64,000 bases of DNA, taken from assembly GCF_000720185.1 (NCBI RefSeq), contig NZ_JOIY01000049.1, forward strand, positions 1-64,000, given 5' to 3'. This DNA comes from Streptomyces sp. NRRL S-340 (GTDB taxonomy: Bacteria > Actinomycetota > Actinomycetes > Streptomycetales > Streptomycetaceae). Below are positions 16,232 to 26,100 of this stretch, piece by piece. Position 1 is the stretch's first letter. The number at the start of each line of letters is the position of its first letter. The notes under the pieces are model-generated. The model was not told where the DNA came from. It ran no database searches and saw nothing but the letters and a program-made list of their open reading frames with translations. The translations under genes and the position numbers were made by a program.

Positions 16232-17125
16232 ATGAGCAGTGGTGCGCGCCCCGATGAGCTGGGGGCCTTTCTGAAGGCCCGCCGGGCCGACCTGAGCCCG
16301 CAAACGGCAGGCCTGTCCGAGAGTGGAGGCCGCCGCCGTGTCCCGGGGCTACGCCGCGAGGAGGTCGCCGCCCTGGCCGCGATCAGCACGGACTACTACA
16401 CCCGCCTGGAACAGGGCCGCATGCAAGCGTCGGCCCCGGTGCTGAACACACTGGCACGCGTCCTTCACCTGGACGACGACCAGCGCACCTACATGTTCCA
16501 GCTTGCCGGGCGCCTCTCGGACCGGCCGGCACGTCGCGCCGTCCAGAAAGCACAGCCCCGGCTGCAGCGACTGCTCGACGACCTGGCCACGATCCCGGGA
16601 ATCATTCTCGGCCGGCGCATGGACATTCTCGCGTGGAATCCGCTCGCAGCAGCTCTCGTCGCCGATTTTTCGAGCATTCCGGAGAAACACCGGAATTATA
16701 TACGCCTGGTTTTCACCGACCCGAAGATGCGGGAGCTGTATGCCGACTGGAGGAACGTCGCCCACACCTGTGTGGCCCAGCTGCGCATGGAGGCGGCCCG
16801 CGACCCCGACAATCCGCGCCTCACCACACTCGTGGGCGAGCTGTCGGTCCAGGACGCTGATTTCCGCCGGTGGTGGGCCGCCCACCACGTCGCGACGCGC
16901 GGCGTCGGTACGAAGACGCTCAGGCACCCGGTCGTCGGCGAGCTGACCCTCGACTGGGACACCCTCGCCGCCACCACCGACACCGACCAGCAGCTCGTGG
17001 TCTGGTCCGCCGAACCCGGCTCCCCCTCCCACGACGCTCTACGCATCCTCGCCTCCTGGGCCAACGCCCCGGCTTCAGCCCCCACCGACACCAGCACCGA
17101 TACCGACCGCTCGCTGCCCGGCTGA
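16232..17125 (+). CDS. XRE-family regulator with MmyB-like ligand-binding domain
   Basis: 297 aa. The helix-turn-helix is in residues about 8-75 (ELGAFLKARRADLSPQTAGL, PGLRREEVAALAAISTDYYTRLEQGR, VLNTLARVLHL), followed by the MmyB-type C-terminal domain (ILGRRMDILAWNPLAAAL, RNYIRLVFTD, WRNVAHTCVAQLRMEAARDP, GTKTLRHPVVGELTLDWDTL). Family members usually repress or activate a neighbouring divergent enzyme gene. GGAG sits 5 nt before the ATG at 16232; the longer open frame upstream is not needed. Rare codons such as ATA/TTT (FSSIPEKHRNYIR) hint at some foreign composition. Confidence 0.93.
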   Translation: MSSGARPDELGAFLKARRADLSPQTAGLSESGGRRRVPGLRREEVAALAAISTDYYTRLEQGRMQASAPVLNTLARVLHLDDDQRTYMFQLAGRLSDRPARRAVQKAQPRLQRLLDDLATIPGIILGRRMDILAWNPLAAALVADFSSIPEKHRNYIRLVFTDPKMRELYADWRNVAHTCVAQLRMEAARDPDNPRLTTLVGELSVQDADFRRWWAAHHVATRGVGTKTLRHPVVGELTLDWDTLAATTDTDQQLVVWSAEPGSPSHDALRILASWANAPASAPTDTSTDTDRSLPG

Positions 17126-18081
17126 CCCCATTGCGATGAGGCCGCTGCCACACGGGAACCATGAGCGGCGGCAAGAACCGGGCACCTCCCTCAAGGCGCG
17201 CCGGGCCGAGCTGAAGCCCCTCCCGGTAGTGGGCGAGTACGCAGAATGGCGAGCTGATCGCCCCGGCCGACGCCGTCGGCCCACAACTCGTCCAGGAATC
17301 GTTCCTCCACGACGGGGATCACGGATATCAGCTCTCGTGAGCCCGGGCGCGGAGCGAGGAGCGACGTTGATGGAGCTGTTGACCTGCTCGCCCGTGGAGT
17401 ATCCGGTCCTCCAGCGCGCCGGGGCAGCCACCGCTTCATGTGGTCCGCGACCGTCTTCCGCCCCAGCTCACGGCGCGTTTTTGCGACAGACTGCGCCGTG
17501 CGCTCCTTCTCCGCACGGATCAGCGTGAGGCGCTCGATCTCGTGGTCCCTCCGTGCCGAAACCGCCCTCTTCGGCCTGCTTGCCCAGACCGTCGCGGAAA
17601 CGGATCGTGCAGGGGTGCGGGCACCGGGTCGGCCTGGCTCAGCCGCAGTCCTTGAAGAACGACCCCGTACCGCGAGCGAGTTGCCGAGCCGGGCCGGAAG
17701 GATCCCGTCGTTTCCCCCGACGAGGCGGGTCCGAACCTGTGCATCCGTGCGAGCTTGTGGCACCGTCGGCCAAGCGTCGGTTCGGACACCTGTCCCGGAA
17801 TGCGCGGGGACTGGCGCCGCTCAGATGCTGACTTACCTGGCGGCACATCAGAAACATGACGGCATGACGGCCGTAGGACCAGTCGCTCTTCGGGAGTTCT
17901 TGGGCGTGGGCGAGTACCGGTACCGCCACGACCACGGCCCCTCCCGCGGGCGAGGCCGCCGGCCGCGCCTCGCCCGCAACGCGCACATGGACATGCGCAC
18001 GTTGCGGGCCATGGCACCGGGCGCGCGAGTGGACGGCGCGCGGAGTGCCGGTGAGGCGGCCGGACCGCGGGACTGATCGGC
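17126..18081. pseudogene. Decayed region including a remnant of a second XRE regulator N-terminus
   Basis: About 955 bp with no intact gene. At 17161-17220, after an ATG, the + strand translates in a shifted frame as TSLKARRAELKP, which matches the opening of the preceding regulator (AFLKARRADLSP); nothing of the helix-turn-helix follows, so it is a broken duplicate. The rest has mixed, shorter frames and lower GC skew; a reverse-strand frame near 17440-17560 (RAEKERTAQSVAKTRRELGR) may be another fragment but I cannot name it. Confidence 0.5.
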
Positions 18082-18324
18082 TCAGCCGCCGCTCTTGCGC
18101 CGGAACGACCGCTGGCTCGCAGCCGGACCGTGCGCCGCACGCACCTTGGACGCGTCCGGGTTGGCGGCGACGTCGGCCGCCTCCGCCTGCGCACCGCGCT
18201 TGCGCGCCAGAGCTTCACGGAACTTGCGCTTCAGGTCGTAGTTGCCGTCTTCGTCCGGCGCCAGAGGGGACGTCTCGGCGCCGTCCGGCTCCGAACCTTC
18301 CGTCGTTCCGGGCTCTGCGGTCAT
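18082..18324 (-). CDS. DUF5302 family small protein
   Basis: 80 aa starting [13 protein letters not shown]. An acidic, disordered N-terminus is followed by the conserved helical core [18 protein letters not shown] and a basic end ([11 protein letters not shown]). The family is conserved in Streptomyces and has no assigned function; the charge pattern would suit nucleic acid or ribosome binding. GGAGG lies 6 nt before the ATG at 18324; the longer frame is not needed. Confidence 0.85.
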   Translation of the reverse strand: MTAEPGTTEGSEPDGAETSPLAPDEDGNYDLKRKFREALARKRGAQAEAADVAANPDASKVRAAHGPAASQRSFRRKSGG

Positions 18325-18539
18325 GGTGACCTCCTGGGTTCGGGGGTGGGCAAGCACAGCTTGTCATGCCGGGCGTGGTGCGGGGCGCCGGCCACCTCAT
18401 CCCGCTCCGTTTCTGCGGGTGTCCCCGGCGCCGTCGAAGGCGTTCGCTTCGTGAATGGAAGGGGGACAGGGCGGGCTTCGGGCCGGGCCGAGGGTGGTCG
18501 AACCCTTGGCCCGGACACTCACTGCCAGGGCGACGACTC

Positions 18540-19955
18540 TCAGCCGTTGCGACGTACGAGGGCGGCCCTGCGGGCCTCGGCGAGCTTGCGGGCCTCGCCG
18601 GCCTTCCGGGACCTGCCGCCGGCGCCGCGGGAGGGGTCCTTGGTGGTGCCCAGGCCGCGGAACGGAGCATTGGTGTTCTTGGGCCGGGGAGCGGCGGGAC
18701 CTGCGTCGAGCGGGGTGCCGGAGGGAGCCTTGGCGCCGGTGATCCGGCTCAGTTCCGCCTCGCCCGAGCGCACCTTGGTGACGGTCAGCTGGATGCCGGC
18801 CCCGGCCATCATGCGGCTCGTCTCACGGAGCTGGCCCGTCAGCACGAGCGTGACCACGCTGCCGGACTCACCGGCGCGGGCGGTGCGGCCGGCCCGGTGC
18901 ACGTAGTCCTTGGGGTCGGTGGGCGGGTCGACGTTGACGACGAGATCGAGGTCGTCGACGTGCAGGCCGCGGGCTGCCACATTGGTCGCCACCAGAACCG
19001 TGATCTGGCCGCTCTTGAACTGCGCCAGGGTCCGCGTGCGCTGCGGCTGGGACTTGCCGCTGTGCAGGGCCCCGGCGTGCACCCCGCTGGCCCGCAGATG
19101 GCGGGTGAGCTGGTCGACGGCGTGCTTGGTGTCGAGGAACAGCAGTACGCGGCCGTCGCGGGCGGCGATCTCCGTGGTGACGGCGTAGCGGTCAGGGCCG
19201 TGGACGACGAGAAGGTGGTGCTCCATCGCCGAGACCGTGCCCGCGGACGGATCGACCGAGTGGACGACGGGGTCGTGGAGGTGGCTGCGGACCAGCTGAT
19301 CGACGTCGCCGTCCAGGGTGGCCGAGAACAGCATCCGCTGACCGTCGGGGCGTACCTGGTCGAGCACGTCGACGACCTGCGGCAGGAATCCCAGGTCGCA
19401 CATCTGGTCGGCCTCGTCCAGCACGGTGATCCCTACCCGTCCCAGGCGGCAGGCGTTGCGCTCGATCAGGTCGTGCAGGCGTCCGGGGGTGGCGACAAGC
19501 ACCTCGGCCCCCTCGCGCAGCGCGGCGATCTGCCGGCCGATCGACATGCCGCCGACGACCGTGGCCATCCGCAGCCGCAGCGCTTCGGCGTACGGCGCCA
19601 GCGCCTGGGTGACCTGCTGGGCCAGCTCCCGCGTGGGCACGAGGACCAGGGCGAGGGGCTGCTTCGGTTGGGCCCGCCGCCCGGCCGTACGGGTCAGCAG
19701 CGGCAGGCCGAAGGCGAGTGTCTTGCCCGATCCGGTGCGTCCGCGCCCCAGGACGTCACGCCCCTTCAAGGCGTCGGGCAGCGTGGCGGCCTGGATCGGA
19801 AAGGGTGCGTGCACCCCGAGGCCGCTCAGTGTCCGCAGCACCTCCGCCGGCAGTCCGAGACCGGCGAAGGAGGGGGCCGGGAGCAGCGCCGGAGTCCCGG
19901 CCCCGGGCTGGGCGGGACCGCCGTGAGCGGTGCCGGAGTCGTCGGGGTGCTTCAT
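18540..19955 (-). CDS. DEAD-box ATP-dependent RNA helicase
   Basis: 471 aa. All motifs are present: Q motif FPIQAATLP, motif I GRTGSGKT, PTRELAQQ, VVGG, TPGR, DEAD, SAT in LFSATLD, then the second RecA domain with VATNVAARGLHVDDL and HRAGRTARAG. The C-terminal 70 residues are basic and disordered (SRGAGGRSRKAGEARKLAEARR), probably RNA-binding. Role in RNA unwinding, likely ribosome assembly, mRNA decay or cold adaptation. The ATG at 19955 (MKHPDDSG) is chosen; upstream in-frame residues rich in Cys and Arg are not family-like. A roughly 200-nt leader upstream may be regulatory, as for cold-induced helicases. Confidence 0.95.
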   Translation of the reverse strand: MKHPDDSGTAHGGPAQPGAGTPALLPAPSFAGLGLPAEVLRTLSGLGVHAPFPIQAATLPDALKGRDVLGRGRTGSGKTLAFGLPLLTRTAGRRAQPKQPLALVLVPTRELAQQVTQALAPYAEALRLRMATVVGGMSIGRQIAALREGAEVLVATPGRLHDLIERNACRLGRVGITVLDEADQMCDLGFLPQVVDVLDQVRPDGQRMLFSATLDGDVDQLVRSHLHDPVVHSVDPSAGTVSAMEHHLLVVHGPDRYAVTTEIAARDGRVLLFLDTKHAVDQLTRHLRASGVHAGALHSGKSQPQRTRTLAQFKSGQITVLVATNVAARGLHVDDLDLVVNVDPPTDPKDYVHRAGRTARAGESGSVVTLVLTGQLRETSRMMAGAGIQLTVTKVRSGEAELSRITGAKAPSGTPLDAGPAAPRPKNTNAPFRGLGTTKDPSRGAGGRSRKAGEARKLAEARRAALVRRNG

Positions 19956-20153
19956 GAACAGCCTTCCGCAGGGAGACGTACCGAGGAAGGCCCGGCAGGA
20001 TGGCACAGCCCACGGACGAGCGGAACCGAACAAGCAGAATCGCCCACCGCGACGACCACGCAAACGCATGACATTAACACAGGGCACGACTCACGCCGGG
20101 GATACCGGTCTTCACATCGGACGAGGCGGTTCCCTGCCCGCGGAGCTGCGGCG

Positions 20154-21508
20154 TCAGAGAGTGAGCACGACCTTGCCCTGGTCCCAGTAGGTGCCGTGGT
20201 TCGTACGGACCGCGACTTTGCCGTCCTTGGTGAGGACGAACAAGTCGGCCTTGCCGTCGCCGCCTGCGTCACCGAACTCCAGGACACCCAGCCCGGTGCC
20301 GTCGACGAAGCGGTCCCAGCCGCCGGACCACTGCTTGCCCTGGTCCCAGTACGTGCCGCGGTTGGTGCGGACGGCGATGTTCCCGTCCGCCGTGTGGACG
20401 ATCCCGCGGTTGGTGCGGACGGCGATGTTCCCGTCCGCCGTGTGGACGATCCGATGAAGCGGGCCCAGCCGCCCGACCACTGCTTGCCCTGGTCCCAGTA
20501 CGTGCCGCGGTTGGTGCGGACGGCGATGTTCCCGTCCGTCGTGTGGACGATCATGTCCGCCTTGCCGTCGCCGTCGACGTCCGCGAAGTACAGCCGGCCC
20601 AGATCCTTCCAGGTCACGAAGCGGTCCCAGCCGCCGGACATGACCTTGCCCGGGGCGAAGGTGTCACCCTGGTTGCGGTAGACGACGACGTCACCGTTCG
20701 AGCGGAGGACGATCAAGTCGGCCTTGCCGTCACCGTCGACGTCGGCCGAGTGACTCCGGTCGCGGTTGCGGACGTCCTTCACCCAGTCGGCCAGGCCGTC
20801 GACCCTGGCGTCCACCGCACCGGTCCGGGTTTCCGTCTCACCGAGACACCCGCCCTGCCAGGAGACGCTGTGGACGGCGGTCAGCTCGACCGCGCCGCCG
20901 TTGCCGCGCAGGGCCGGGCCACCGGCGTCACCCTTGCAGACCGAGGCTCCGTCCTGACCGGTCAGCGCCACGGTGGTGTCGGCCACGGAGTCCACCCGGA
21001 ACTCACCGGTGTGCAACTGGTCCGGGACCCACTCGGTACCGGTCCGCCCGAATCCGGTACCCAGCAGGGTCTCCCCCGCCTCGGGGGCGTCGGTGGCCAG
21101 GGCCACCGGCGTGACCGTGGTCACGGGCTCGGCGAGCCGGGCCATGGCCACGTCCCGGTCGTCGCGCGGGACGACCTCGACGACGTCGAGGGTCTGCTTG
21201 CCCACGGTCGCCCTGGTCTTCAGCGCGGGTTTGCCCGGCTTGACCACAGCACCCGGCGTGGGCGCGAAACAACTCGTGGCGGTCAGCAGCCACTGCTGGT
21301 GCACCAGAGCGGCGGAACAGGAGCGCATGGAATCGCCCTCACCGATGACGAGCCGGGCGGTGAAAGCCTGGTCACCCGCGGCCGCGGGCTTGCCCGAGAG
21401 CGCCTGCGCGGCGGGCGCCGCGCTGAGCACGCCCGCGGCGACCGCCAGGACGACGCCGGCGGTCATGGCGCCGCGAGCCCGCCGGGTGCGGATTCCTGTG
21501 GTGCGCAA
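20154..21508 (-). pseudogene. Secreted trypsin-like, non-catalytic FG-GAP repeat protein, frameshifted
   Basis: The TTG at 21508 has AGGAGGAA 6 nt upstream and starts a signal peptide (AGVVLAVAAGVLSAAPAAQA). The trypsin-fold domain follows, but the catalytic His is Ser (LLTATSCF) and the catalytic Ser is Ala (CKGDAGGP), leaving only the Asp (DRDVAMARL), so it cannot be a working serine protease. Then come FG-GAP/VCBS calcium-binding repeats (DVDGDGKADLIV, DVDGDGKADMIV). After GGWARFI near 20458 the frame breaks; the correct C-terminus (TADGNIAVRTNRG, GDGKADLFVLT, GKVVLTL) continues in another frame to 20154. The break coincides with a 48-bp duplication and loss of part of a repeat, so it is either real decay or a repeat-induced assembly error. 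Confidence 0.82.
20356..20451. repeat. 48-bp perfect tandem duplication within FG-GAP repeats
   Basis: Two head-to-tail 48-bp copies (20356-20403, 20404-20451) encode the 16-residue block GIVHTADGNIAVRTNR; a third near-identical copy begins near 20506. The duplication is immediately next to the frameshift in the FG-GAP gene. Confidence 0.85.
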
Positions 21509-21648
21509 GGTACTTCCTCCTGGGGTTGATCGCGGGCGGGGCAAGACGATGTGAGCAGGTGGTCCGTCACTGTGGCGGGCTGGACCGCCACGGTCGGTAG
21601 GCGGCGGCGCGGGCCCGTCACGGTCGCACGCTGGTCCTCCGCAAGGTG
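21509..21648. other. Upstream region of the FG-GAP gene
   Basis: Between the gene start and the 19-bp repeat array. No ORF with motifs. Together with the array and the sequence up to 22138 it forms a 630-bp non-coding interval; a run of imperfect 10-bp CCTGCCAGTG units lies near 21860-21895. Confidence 0.35.
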
Positions 21649-21762
21649 GACAGGCCGACGCGAGACGGACAGGCCGACGTGAGACGGACAGGCCGACGTG
21701 AGACGGACAGGCCGACGTGAGACGGACAGGCCGACGTGAGACGGACAGGCCGACGTGACAGT
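21649..21762. repeat. 19-bp minisatellite, about six copies
   Basis: The unit GACAGGCCGACGTGAGACG repeats from 21649 in exact 19-bp register for five copies, the first with one C/T change, then a sixth partial copy. Not a CRISPR: units are directly abutting with no spacers. It is non-coding and likely a variable-number tandem repeat. Confidence 0.9.
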
Positions 21763-22138
21763 GGCTGGGCATGCCAGGACGGGCCGGGAGACGCTGTGGC
21801 GGCCAGCGCCGGGCAGGGGCGGTGCCGCCCGGTGTCCTTCGGTCTCCACCGGTTCCTGCCGGTGCCTGCCAGTGCCTGCCAGTGCCTGCCGGGTGGCACG
21901 ACGACCGGGGAGCACCGAGGGGTCCGCGTGCCCGGCTCGCCGGCCTGATACCCGTCGAGATCGCCGGGACGGGACCACCGTGCGCTCCGTACGCCGGACC
22001 GAAGGCGACGCTCCCGGGCGCGGCGCCCGGCGTCGGCGGCGCCTCGCCGCGCGCCGTGGGGAGCGTGGCGAGGCGGTGACGTCCGGCCAGTCGCAGGTGG
22101 CCTGGCAAGATCCCGGCGCACGGGACGCCGAGGACGGG

Positions 22139-22696
22139 TTACTTCGAGGTCCTGATCTCCACGAGCATGTGGTCGCGGCCCTCCGGGTCCGCCGACTCGC
22201 CCACCGGCGTCCAGCTGTTCTTGTTGATCTCGTAGGACTTCTCCTCGCTGCCCACGGTCATGTCGACCGTGGTGGAGTAGTCGTTGCCCCTGATCGAGAA
22301 GACGGCGGGGATCTCCAGGGTCAGCCAGCCCTCGTTGCCGACGGTGTTGAAACAGATCTTGTCGGCCTTGTCCCGGGCCAGAAGCTCCAACTGCCCCGTT
22401 CCGGTGACGCAGTCGGCGAGCGTGATGTGGCCGTCGCCGCGCTTGAGGACGATGTTCCGCTCCGCCAGGATCTTGTCGGCCTGGGGGTAGTCGAAGTTCT
22501 CCACGGCATAGCCGGGGGCGTCCCCAGCGACCAGCGCGGCGGTGTCGGCGGCCTCTGCGGTGCCCGCACCCGAGCCCTGCGCGCCGCCGGCCACCGCGGT
22601 CCAGGCCAGCGCGCCGCCGACGGCGGCGGCGGCGAGTACCCGTACCGTGAGCCGCATTCTCCGCGACTTTCCGGCGTCGGTGCTGATTTCCTTCAT
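22139..22696 (-). CDS. Secreted hypothetical protein
   Basis: 185 aa starting MKEISTDAGKSRRMRLTVRV. A signal peptide (VLAAAAVGGALAWTAVAGGA) is followed by a mature domain of about 140 residues including NFDYPQADKILAERNIVLKR, HITLADCVTGTGQLELLARD, KICFNTVGNEGWLTLEIPAV and DYSTTVDMTVGSEEKSYEIN. Two Cys could form a disulfide. No family recognised; short secreted proteins of this type are common in Streptomyces. Divergent from the large ALF-repeat gene across a 500-bp promoter region. Confidence 0.75.
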   Translation of the reverse strand: MKEISTDAGKSRRMRLTVRVLAAAAVGGALAWTAVAGGAQGSGAGTAEAADTAALVAGDAPGYAVENFDYPQADKILAERNIVLKRGDGHITLADCVTGTGQLELLARDKADKICFNTVGNEGWLTLEIPAVFSIRGNDYSTTVDMTVGSEEKSYEINKNSWTPVGESADPEGRDHMLVEIRTSK

Positions 22697-22950
22697 TGCA
22701 TCCCCAATTCCGTAGCCACCGCCCGGGCCTGAAAAAACACCGGTTCCGAAACCGGTCGCCCAGACCCGTCGCGGACAGGGGAAGCCGCACACACGAAATG
22801 AAAGCCCCCCTCGCGCACCCTCGGCACGCCTCCGCGACGCACTGCCCGAACCCCCGGTGATCGTCATCGGCCCTGGCATCCCAGCACGGTGACGCACCCA
22901 CGTCCAGCGCCGTGAACTGCCCATACCCGGACATTGAAAGCAAGCTCGCG

Positions 22951-22964
22951 GTGACCTGCGTCAC
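22951..22964. promoter_or_regulatory. Crp-like inverted repeat
   Basis: GTGACCTGCGTCAC is a symmetric site that fits the pattern GTG-N6-G-N-CAC that I recall for Streptomyces Crp. It lies in the 22697-23198 interval between the divergent secreted protein and the ALF-repeat gene, about 235 bp upstream of the latter. The remainder of this interval is comparatively AT-rich from 22980 to 23110, as expected for a promoter. Confidence 0.35.
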
Positions 22965-23198
22965 GCCGGGAAAGGGCCGCAGGTGCTGACGTCACGATTT
23001 CATGGAGAAAGGTGCCGGATCGTCACATCCTCATGATTCGATGCACTGTTGCCGTATTGGTGGGCACAACTTCCCCGGATTTTCGAGCATGTTGATACTG
23101 TCCACGAATTGTGGCGGGGGCCGGTCCACGGAGCCGCCGTCCGTCACGGCGCGAAATCCGACACGTCACCGCATCATTCGTAGAAGGGCAAGCCCCGC

Positions 23199-26100
23199 AT
23201 GCAGACAGCTTTCTGGAGCAGACGCCGCGTCCTCGGCGCGCTCGCGGCCGCGACCGCTGTCGCCGCCACCCCCTCGGTCCTGCGGCCGGCCACCGCCGCG
23301 GCCGCCGAGACGGGAGGGGCCGACCCGGTGCCGCTGCCGGACACCGAGCGCGCCAAGGCCGTCCGCGCGTGGCTGACCGGCGGCAAGGGCGTCAAGGCCG
23401 CCGCCACCACGGCCCTGTGCGGGACCGACACCGAGATCCGGACCTTCCTCGCCGAGACGCTGCCGCAGCAGACCGTGCAGGACAACCGGGTCGCGATCGT
23501 CCGCAGTCTGGACCGTGCGGGCAAGGGCCTGCGCCGTGAGGCCGTCGCCGCCCTGGACAACGGCGACGAGGCGATAGCCGGCTTCCTCTCGAAGGGCTTC
23601 GCCCCCGCCATCCTGGAGGATTTCCAGGTCGCCACCAGCATCGTCGCGTCCACCGGTGACAAGGGCGTGGTGCGTGCTGCCAACGCCGCCCTCGATGCCG
23701 GCACCGAGCCGGCGCTCCTCGCCTTCCTCGCCGACAAGCAGTACGACGCGCGGCTGGAGGACACCCGGGTCCAGGTCAGCGTCATGCTGATGACGGGCGG
23801 TCCGGAGGTGCAGAAGTACGCGGACCGCGCGCTCAGCGGCACCGCGAAGGACGTCGAGTGGTTCATCGAGACCGGCCAGCACATCGCGCGCGCCCGCGAC
23901 CAGGAGTCGGCGACCATCGAGGAGCTGGTGGCCGTCGTCGAGCGCGAGGGCAAGCGCGCCGAACGCGAGACGAACCTGGCCATCGAGGCCGGAGCGCGCG
24001 CCGAGACCGCCGCCGCCAAGGCCAAGGAGGCCGCCGAGAAGGCCGCCGCCGAGGCCGCCGCCGCCCAGAGCGACGTGCAGAAGTCAGGGGCCGCGGCCCG
24101 CAAGGCGGCGAGCGCGGCGAAGGGCGCGGCCGACGCCGCCCGCAACGCCGTCAACGCCTCCAACGCGGCCGTGCAGGCCTCCCGCCGTGCCTCCTGGGCC
24201 GCCGCGGGCGCCGCCCAGGCCGCCGCGAAGGCCGGCAACGCCGCCGCCCGCGCCTACAACGCCGCGATCGCCGCGTCCAAGGACGCCGGCAAGGCGCAGG
24301 ACGCCAAGAACGCCGCGGTCGCCGCCCGCAACGCCGCGGCCAAGGCCCGCAGCGCCGCCGCAGCGGCGGACAAGGCGGCCCTCGCCGGCGACGCGGCCTC
24401 GGACGCCGGCCTGGCCGCCGCCTCCGCCGCCCGCAACTCGGCCGCCGCCGCGACCGCCGCCGCCCAGGCCGCCGTCTCCGCCGGTGCCGCCCAGGCGGAG
24501 GCCGCCGAGGCCAAGCGCCAGGCCGCCATCGCCACCAGCGCCGCCAACCGCGCCACCAACGCCGCCTCCGCCGCCCAGGCCCTGGCGACCGCCGCCGCCA
24601 AGGCGGCCCGTACCGCCCGCGACGCCGCCAACTCCGCCGCCGCCCACGCCGACAAGGCCGCGGACGCCGCCGAGGAGGCCGTGAAGTACGCGGGTCAGGC
24701 CGTCGACTACGCCAACAAGTCGACCGCCCACGCCGCGGAGGCCGTGAAGGCCGCCAACACCGCCACCCAGGCCGTCAGCGACGCCCTGGAGGTGGAGAAG
24801 AACGCCCGCGCCGCCGAGGCGCAGACCCTGGAGCAGGACAAGCAGCAGGCCATCGAGGAGGCCCGGCAGCTCGCCGCGATCGAGCAGACCGAACTCTACG
24901 ACGTCCGCGAGAAGCGGCTGATGGAGGAGCGCACCACCCAGGCGACCAAGGACCTCATCGCCAAGGCGGAACAGGCGCTGTACTCGGGCGACATGGCGGC
25001 CGCCGCGACCCTGGGCCGGCAGGCCGCGGTCGCCCTGATGGACGCCCGCGGGGCCAACACCCGGCAGGCCGCCCAGCACGCCCTCGCCGGCTCCGACGAC
25101 GACGTCTACGCCTGGATCGACCTCGACCGGGCCCTCGCCCAGACGCAGGACGACCGCGAGACCACCCTCCACGTGGCGACGGTCGGCGGACCGAAGGTCG
25201 CCGCGGCCGCCGCGGCCGCGCTGGAGAGCGGCGACTCCAAGGCCGTCGGCGACTTCCTCACCGGCGGCATGAAGCGTGCCTCGGACGAGGACCTGCGCGT
25301 CGCCATCAACAAGATCATCGACGATGACGCGGGCAAGGCCGTCAAGGAGGCCGCCAACAAGGCGCTCGACGAGAACACCACCGAGTCCCTCAACTACTTC
25401 TTCGACCACGACTACCCGCTGGCCGTCCAGGAGGACGACCGGGTCCGGGCTTCCGAGCTGATCAACACCGCGGGCGCCTTCACCAAGGCCTACGCGGAGG
25501 TCGCGCTCGAAGGACCGGCGTGGATGCTGCGCAACTTCATCACCGTGATCCAGTACCGCACGGCGCAGCTCGACTTCGACACCGCCACTCACGTCGCCGC
25601 CATCCGCGGGGCCATCGCCGCCGCCGCGAAGATCGCGCAGAAGGCGCAGGAGGACGCGGCCCTCGCCTCGAAGGCCGCCGCCGACGCCCGCAAGGCCGCC
25701 GCCGAGGCCCAGGAGTGGGCGCAGAAGGCGCTGGACTCCGCCGCCAAGGCCGAGGACTACGCCCAGCAGGCGCGGGACAACGCCGACGCCGCCGACAAGT
25801 CGGCCGCCGCGGCCCAGGCCTCCGCCAACACGGCGAAGAACGCCGCCGCCACCGCCCGCAGCGCCGCCCGCTCCGCCAACTACTCGGCCAACAAGGCCGT
25901 CGACTCGGCGCGCGCGGCGCTCGCCTCCTCCGCCGCGGCCCAGCGCTCCGCCGCCGCGGCCCGCGCCGCCGAACTCGCCGCCTCCGCGGACGCGAAGGCC
26001 GCCGCCGCCGCGTACGCGCAGGCCAAGCAGATCGCCGCAGACAAGAAGCGGGCCGAGGACATCGCAAAGGCCAAGGAGGCCGCGGCCCAGGCCCAGAAGC

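Noticed and set aside
17639..17986. 115-aa minus-strand ORF with a signal-like start (VVVAVPVLAHAQ)
   Set aside because: Poor start context, Cys/His-rich disordered remainder and location in a decayed region; not enough to call a gene.
18366..20681. 771-aa + strand frame opposite the DEAD-box helicase
   Set aside because: Antisense shadow; composition only.
21649..21762. Possible CRISPR array
   Set aside because: Repeat units abut without spacers and no cas genes are present; it is a minisatellite.
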